Origin: Neolewinella aurantiaca
GTDB lineage: Bacteria > Bacteroidota > Bacteroidia > Chitinophagales > Saprospiraceae
Length of the DNA stretch: 64,000 nt
Direction of reading: 5' to 3'
NCBI RefSeq assembly: GCF_008014675.1
Contig: NZ_VOXD01000002.1
Location: 186,001 to 250,000, forward strand
This document shows positions 60,046 to 64,000 of the stretch, piece after piece. The notes under the pieces were generated by a model. That model worked only from the letters and a program-made list of their open reading frames with translations, did no database searches and was not told the origin of the DNA. How positions within the stretch are numbered: position 1 is the first letter of the stretch; each line of letters begins with the position of its first letter. The position numbers were made by a program, and so were the translations under genes.

Positions 60046-60837
60046 TCAGAGTGAATTGCGGAGCAATTCGGTCAGCCGTGCTTCCGAGATGCCCCGTTCC
60101 AGTTCTCCCGCCCGGGCAAAGGAAATCCTGCCGGTTTCTTCGGATACGATGAAGCAGGCCACGTCTATTTTTTCCGATACGCCTACCGCTGCCCGGTGCC
60201 GAAGACCGACGCTTTTGGGCAAATCGGTGTTTTCCGAAACGGGAAGGATTGCGCTGGCCCGCGAGATGCGACCGTCCTGAATGACCACTGCACCGTCGTG
60301 GAGCGGGCTTTCTTTATGGAAGATGCTTACCAATAGTCCGTAGCTGATCTCGGCGTTCAGAGACGTCCCTCCGGTTATGATCGTGTCGGGGTCGGCATCT
60401 TTGGTCACCACTAGCAGCGCGCCGGTTTTAGCCCCAGCCATTTTCAGGAACGCCCGGCGGATTTCGTCGATTTCCGGTCCTGCTTCTTCGTCTACCTCCC
60501 GGCCCAGCAGGCGGTTCCAGACGGAATCGCGCTGCCGCAGGGTCGAGTTGCCGAGCAGGAGCAGGAACCGACGTACCTCGGGTTGGAAAATGATGATAAG
60601 ACTAACGAAGCCGATGTTGATGAACTGGTACAGAATACTACTCAGCAAGTCCATCCCCAGGGCCTGAAAGGCCTGGTAGCTAAGGAACAGCAGCATCATC
60701 CCCACAAAAATGTTGAGGGCAATACTACCGCGCAGGATCCGGTACAACTGGTAGAGCAGCACCCCTACGATGAAAACATCGAAGAGGTCCCAGATATCTA
60801 CTTCCAGAAAGCCTATGTTGAAAAGGAGCGTTGGCAT
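60046..60837 (-). CDS. cdaA: Diadenylate cyclase (CdaA type)
   Basis: 263 residues from ATG 60837 (the frame begins 3 codons earlier at TTG). Three N-terminal transmembrane helices (~15-95) precede the DAC domain (~105-255), with the two conserved active-site motifs HDGAVVIQDGRI (DGA) and GLRHRAAVGVSE (RHR). It makes c-di-AMP from two ATP at the inner membrane, controlling potassium and osmotic balance and cell-wall stress. No CdaR or GlmM gene is next to it. It is divergent from the coiled-coil protein gene with only 51 nt between starts. Confidence 0.93.
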   Translation of the reverse strand: MPTLLFNIGFLEVDIWDLFDVFIVGVLLYQLYRILRGSIALNIFVGMMLLFLSYQAFQALGMDLLSSILYQFINIGFVSLIIIFQPEVRRFLLLLGNSTLRQRDSVWNRLLGREVDEEAGPEIDEIRRAFLKMAGAKTGALLVVTKDADPDTIITGGTSLNAEISYGLLVSIFHKESPLHDGAVVIQDGRISRASAILPVSENTDLPKSVGLRHRAAVGVSEKIDVACFIVSEETGRISFARAGELERGISEARLTELLRNSL

Positions 60838-60843
60838 CGTTGG

Positions 60844-60851
60844 CAAAGGTA
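60844..60851 (-). promoter_or_regulatory. -7 box TACCTTTG immediately before cdaA
   Basis: 6 nt before ATG 60837 on this strand. It faces the oppositely directed box at 60877; the two promoters overlap in 50 nt. Confidence 0.6.
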
Positions 60852-60876
60852 GCGGTTAGTACTGAATGCTAACTAC

Positions 60877-60884
60877 TACCTTTG
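60877..60884 (+). promoter_or_regulatory. -7 box TACCTTTG immediately before the 60889 gene
   Basis: 4 nt before ATG 60889. With the cdaA box this makes a compact divergent pair of leaderless promoters. Confidence 0.6.
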
Positions 60885-60888
60885 CAGT

Positions 60889-62061
60889 ATGCAATCAGTA
60901 GATAAATTAGGTGTCGTAATATTGGTACTGCTGTTCTGGGCGGGGACGCAGGTGCAGTGTGCGGGGCAGGAGTTGAGGACCAACTCCGCCGGAGAGAAAA
61001 TCATCGTTTATCCTGACGGATCAGCCCGGTACTTCAACGACCTGACCCTGATTGATGAACAGCAAAAAGACTCGGCGGGCGCTGCCTACCCGGTGGTGAA
61101 AGTTGTCATTGAGCCGCTCAGTGGTGGGGTAGACCCTACCATTGCGGACCTTAAGGCCATCGCTGAACGTAAACTTCAGCTCGCCCGGGAAGCCGAAACA
61201 CTGGCCCGGGCCCGGGCTACTGCCGCTCTCAACAACCGGGTCGCGCTGGAGCGCGACCTCGAAGCCGCGCGCCTGGCCGGCCGGGCCGAAGAGGTAGCGG
61301 CGCTGCAGCGCCGCCTCCAACTTACCCGCCAGGTAGAGGCCGATGCGCTTAACGAGCGCACTGCAGCCGAGCAACGCGCGGCCTCGGCGAACGTCGTTGT
61401 CGCTGAAGGCCGCTACGTGGATGCCTACAACGAAGCTCGCCGCAAAGAAAGAGAAGGCCCCGCTGCGCCAAAACCCGCAAACCGTACCGAGAAAGACCTC
61501 AAAATGCTCTTCCCGGCAGCGCCTGTGTTTAGTGGTTTTGGCGAAGCGGCGGGCAGAATTCCCGTCAGCGAGCCACCGCCTTGTACCAATAACCTGCCGG
61601 CTCAGCGTATGGGTGGCCCCAGGCCGGTAACCTATCCTACCTTGTTCTTTACGCATACCGACGAAAATCTCCGCCCCTTTCTCGACGGGAAGGAATACCT
61701 GCGGGCCACTGCCTGGACGAGCCGCGATGATCGCGGAGACCGCTACCTCCACGTACGCTACACTTTTGCCAACCCTAATGTGCTCACTTCATACGGCTAC
61801 CTGGCTCAGAATTCAAGCCTGAGTCTGCACCTGCTCAATGGCCGCCACCTGAGCCTGCAGGCTGCGCGGGAAGCCGTCGGAATCATCGATCACGGTCGCC
61901 GGGAAGTGAATTACGACGTCACTTACCTGCTGCCGCGCGGGGCAGCAGCCGAGTTGCGTAACCAGGCACTCGATTACGTTCGGGTATTCTGGTCTTCCGG
62001 TTTTGAGCAGTACGAGGTCTACCAGGTAGAGGTACTGCGGCAGCTGATGGAATGTCTATAG
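60889..62061 (+). CDS. Exported coiled-coil protein of unknown function
   Basis: 390 residues. Signal peptide (1-27) and then a short motif common in Bacteroidota exported proteins (RTNSAGEKIIVYPDGSARYFND). A long alanine/arginine-rich helix follows (~88-190; AERKLQLAREAETLARARATAALNNRVALERDLEAARLAGRAEEVAALQRRL), which should form a coiled coil. A C-terminal beta domain (~250-385) starts RPVTYPTLFFTHTDENLRPFLDGKEYL. No family is recognised. Divergent from cdaA, so the two may respond to the same conditions. Confidence 0.72.
   Translation: MQSVDKLGVVILVLLFWAGTQVQCAGQELRTNSAGEKIIVYPDGSARYFNDLTLIDEQQKDSAGAAYPVVKVVIEPLSGGVDPTIADLKAIAERKLQLAREAETLARARATAALNNRVALERDLEAARLAGRAEEVAALQRRLQLTRQVEADALNERTAAEQRAASANVVVAEGRYVDAYNEARRKEREGPAAPKPANRTEKDLKMLFPAAPVFSGFGEAAGRIPVSEPPPCTNNLPAQRMGGPRPVTYPTLFFTHTDENLRPFLDGKEYLRATAWTSRDDRGDRYLHVRYTFANPNVLTSYGYLAQNSSLSLHLLNGRHLSLQAAREAVGIIDHGRREVNYDVTYLLPRGAAAELRNQALDYVRVFWSSGFEQYEVYQVEVLRQLMECL
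60938..60957 (-). repeat. Dispersed ~20-nt motif in a signal peptide
   Basis: Minus-strand CTGCACCTGCG-TC-CCCGCCC, one change, read WAGTQVQCAGQ, the end of the signal peptide of the 60889 protein. Confidence 0.55.
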
Positions 62062-62071
62062 GCTGGTTTGC

Positions 62072-62677
62072 TTACTGGATGGAGTCTTTGGCCATACCGC
62101 CGTCTGTAGCGTTGAGGCGCGTCAGAACTTCTGCTGTGATGTCGTAGCTGTCGCGTGCCACGAGCACGCCGCCTCCGCCACCCTCATTGAGGATGTAGTC
62201 ATAGCCTTTCTCTTCCTGCAGCTCTTCGAGGATTTCCTTTACCCGTTCGCCGAACTGTTGCTGAAGGCGCATCTGGTCCTCCTGAATACTGGCCAGCGCG
62301 AGGTCGCGCTGCTGCATGATTTCCTGCTCTTTGCCGCCCAGACGCTGCTGTTCGTTCTGGATCATCTTAGGCGTCATCTCTCCGCGCTGAATCTTGTTCT
62401 GGATGCGCTGCATCTCGCTCTGGAGGCTGGCCATTTGTTTCTGGATATTATCGTCGGCAGCCTGGACGTTCTCCTGCAAGCGCTCGAGTTCGGTGGCCAG
62501 ATCGGTGTAGCCAGCCTGGAGACTGTCGAGCCGGACAAAAACGATCTTCGGGCCGTCCGCTTTCGCAGATGTAGTGGTGGTTGAAGTCGCACCTCCTTCC
62601 TGTGCCTGGCAGCCAGCAAAGGCGAGGGCGGTGGTGATCAGAAAAGAGAAAGAAATAAGTCTGGCAATGCCGGTCAT
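62072..62677 (-). CDS. OmpH/Skp-family protein, predicted lipoprotein
   Basis: About 201 residues from ATG 62677 (frame to 62713). Lipobox AFAGC near residue 22, then the Skp-type fold: KIVFVRLDSLQAGYTDLATELERL, a long coiled coil (NVQAADDNIQKQMASLQSEMQRIQNKIQRGEMTPKMIQNEQQRLGGKEQEIMQQRDLALASIQEDQMRLQQQFGERVKEIL) and YDYILNEGGGGGVLVARDSYDITAEVL. Skp is a periplasmic holdase for outer-membrane proteins; the lipid anchor would tether this one. TATCTTTG at 62695-62702 gives a 17-nt leader. Confidence 0.87.
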   Translation of the reverse strand: MTGIARLISFSFLITTALAFAGCQAQEGGATSTTTTSAKADGPKIVFVRLDSLQAGYTDLATELERLQENVQAADDNIQKQMASLQSEMQRIQNKIQRGEMTPKMIQNEQQRLGGKEQEIMQQRDLALASIQEDQMRLQQQFGERVKEILEELQEEKGYDYILNEGGGGGVLVARDSYDITAEVLTRLNATDGGMAKDSIQ

Positions 62678-62927
62678 AATTGTAATTTTGCGCAAAGATA
62701 GGCAGGGATACAAGAATTGCCCCTCTTTCCTGTAACTCTCAGTTTCTGTAACGAACCCGTTTAAATTTTTTCAACTGACTTTTCAGCGTCTCACTTGAGG
62801 GTGCGGGCTACACCCCAAACGGTTCCGGCGCGACGCCCGGGTATGCTCGTTGCCACTCACCGCCGTGCCGGGGAAGAGCAGCAAAGTCAGGTCCTGAAAT
62901 TTGAAGGGACTCAATTTTGTCCTTGCA

Positions 62928-63866
62928 ATGTCCAAACAACAATGGCTGATCATATCAGCATTCGCGATAACCTATTTTGTGTGGGGGTCAACTTACCTCG
63001 CCAACAAATGGGCCATCGATACGCTGCCGCCCTTCGGCATGTGTGGCGTTCGTTTCCTGATCGCTGGCTCTTTGCTTTACGGCTTGTCGTTTCTGGCGGG
63101 AGACAAAACAAGGCCTACCCGCAAACAGTGGGTCAACTCGGGCTATATGGGCTTTATGTTCCTGACGCTTGGCGTCGGAATAGTGGTGTGGGCCCAACAG
63201 TGGATGGACTCCAGCATAACGGCCTTACTGGTGGCCTTTCAGCCGTTGCTCGTGATGTTCATCATGTGGGGACTGTTCAAGAGCAGGCCTCCGGGTAAGG
63301 CTTTCTTGGGTGCGGCAATAAGCATTGTCGGCATGGGATTACTAATCGGCCAGCCACAACTGGTTTCCGGACGAAACGAAATAATTGCGCTCGTCGCGGT
63401 GCTTTTTTCGGTCTCCATCTGGGCGCTGGCGATGACGCTTAACCCCCGCCTGGATACGGGGAAGAATAACTTCAGATCTACAGCCATGCAGATGTTGGTG
63501 GGCGGAGCACTAGCCATGCTGCTTAGTCTCTGCTTAGGAGAGTGGGTTGGCTGGACGGCAGAAGGACTCAGTTGGAAATCCATCGGCTCGCTGAGTTACC
63601 TGATCATCTTCGGGGCGATAGTCGCATTTTCGGCGTTCAACTTTCTTATGAAGAACGTGGCTCCCGAAAAAGCAGCAACTGGAACTTATGTCAATCCCGT
63701 TGTAGCGATGGTGCTGGGGGCGTTTCTCAATCAGGAAGCAGTTACGCTACAGTCGGTTGTGGCGGGTGCTGTTCTCATCACTGGGGTTTACTTTATCAAT
63801 TCTTCGCGCAGCCAGGCTATTCCTGCGAACAGAGAAGAGCAGGGCGAGGCCGCAGGTGCAGTGTAA
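62928..63866 (+). CDS. EamA/DMT-family transporter
   Basis: 312 residues from ATG 62928. Ten hydrophobic helices in two EamA repeats (~5-140 and ~160-300), with the classic N-terminus AFAITYFVWGSTYLANKWAIDTLPPFGMCGVRFLIAG and late NVAPEKAATGTYVNPVVAMVLGAFLNQEAVTLQSVVAGAVLITGVYFIN. This is the RhaT/YedA-like subgroup of inner-membrane metabolite exporters. Substrate unknown. The last codons (GEAAGAV) are formed by the dispersed motif. Confidence 0.9.
   Translation: MSKQQWLIISAFAITYFVWGSTYLANKWAIDTLPPFGMCGVRFLIAGSLLYGLSFLAGDKTRPTRKQWVNSGYMGFMFLTLGVGIVVWAQQWMDSSITALLVAFQPLLVMFIMWGLFKSRPPGKAFLGAAISIVGMGLLIGQPQLVSGRNEIIALVAVLFSVSIWALAMTLNPRLDTGKNNFRSTAMQMLVGGALAMLLSLCLGEWVGWTAEGLSWKSIGSLSYLIIFGAIVAFSAFNFLMKNVAPEKAATGTYVNPVVAMVLGAFLNQEAVTLQSVVAGAVLITGVYFINSSRSQAIPANREEQGEAAGAV
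63842..63862 (-). repeat. Dispersed ~20-nt motif, inverted pair left arm
   Basis: Minus-strand CTGCACCTGCG-GC-CTCGCCC, one change, overlapping the C-terminus of the EamA gene. It faces the copy at 63900 across about 38 nt. Confidence 0.55.
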
Positions 63867-63899
63867 GTTATCGGGAAAGCACGTTGCCCGTCAACTGTT

Positions 63900-63920
63900 C
63901 TTTGCACCTGCGGGCGCGCC
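63900..63920 (+). repeat. Dispersed ~20-nt motif, inverted pair right arm
   Basis: CTTTGCACCTGCG-GG-CGCGCC, near-consensus. With 63842-63862 it can form a hairpin flanking the stop codon of the EamA gene. Confidence 0.6.
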
Positions 63921-63942
63921 GTAAAAGGACCCGGGGTAGAGA

Positions 63943-64000
63943 CTAAACCTCCACGTCTGCTCCCGGCTCAATGCCAACGTTCAGGACCTTGATCACAAAA
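63943..64000 (-). CDS. Possible 3' end of a gene cut by the window edge
   Basis: On the minus strand a frame enters from the edge and ends VIKVLNVGIEPGADVEV-stop at 63943. The wording looks protein-like, but 18 codons are too few to name a family. Confidence 0.3.
   Translation of the reverse strand, partial: FVIKVLNVGIEPGADVEV

Overview
The window reads as a chromosome segment of a member of the Bacteroidota, most likely a marine Saprospiria/Lewinella-type bacterium. Several exported proteins end in type IX secretion (T9SS) sorting domains. There is an ExbB/ExbD energiser and a large TonB-dependent receptor. Promoters follow the Bacteroidota -7 pattern TA-N2-TTTG (here usually TACCTTYG), and Shine-Dalgarno sites are absent. 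No phage, plasmid, CRISPR, rRNA or tRNA gene was recognised. The organism assignment is inference from gene content.

Layout. At 0.3-6.7 kb, a four-gene unit encodes an ECF-type sigma factor, a membrane TPR protein with anti-sigma layout, a secreted subtilase, and an exported TPR-CHAT (caspase-like) protein with a C-terminal membrane anchor. At 6.7-9.8 kb there are two transporters and a small membrane protein. At 10-22.6 kb, seven genes on the minus strand form a probable aminophosphonate acquisition locus: XRE-cupin regulator, DUF5690/GlpT-like MFS carrier, FAD-dependent oxidase of the phosphonate-linked TIGR03364 type, phosphonatase-like HAD hydrolase, TonB-dependent receptor, secreted alkaline-phosphatase-superfamily phosphodiesterase, and a secreted triple-LamG protein. 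A 17-bp palindrome, GTTTCC-N5-GGAAAC, lies upstream of both the regulator operon and the receptor gene, which ties the two halves into one putative regulon.

At 22.8-34.7 kb: PAS histidine kinase, HI0933-like flavoprotein, sodium/solute symporter, QueE, tricorn-like protease, YdeI-like, YigZ, Sua5/YciO and a DksA-like protein. At 34.8-43.5 kb: Old Yellow Enzyme, TPR protein, FolC, FabH, a glycosyltransferase, and exbB-exbD-exbD. At 43.9-53.9 kb: M4 metallopeptidase, RseP, HscB, YaaA, OmpA-family protein, and an arginase-fold protein lacking the metal ligands. At 54.1-64 kb: HerA-like ATPase, a membrane-anchored DNA/RNA nuclease, a large one-component-type sensor kinase, diadenylate cyclase CdaA, a coiled-coil exported protein, an OmpH-like lipoprotein and an EamA transporter.

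Between and inside the genes are three layers of repeats: a roughly 20-nt dispersed motif (TGCACCTGCG-NN-CGCGCCC, at least 15 copies); a CTACCCACTA/TGCGGCAG-rich intergenic family that includes an exact 55-bp period array of seven copies; and long inverted-repeat elements resembling MITEs. At least nine genes have a -7 box only 4-6 nt before the start codon, which implies leaderless mRNAs.
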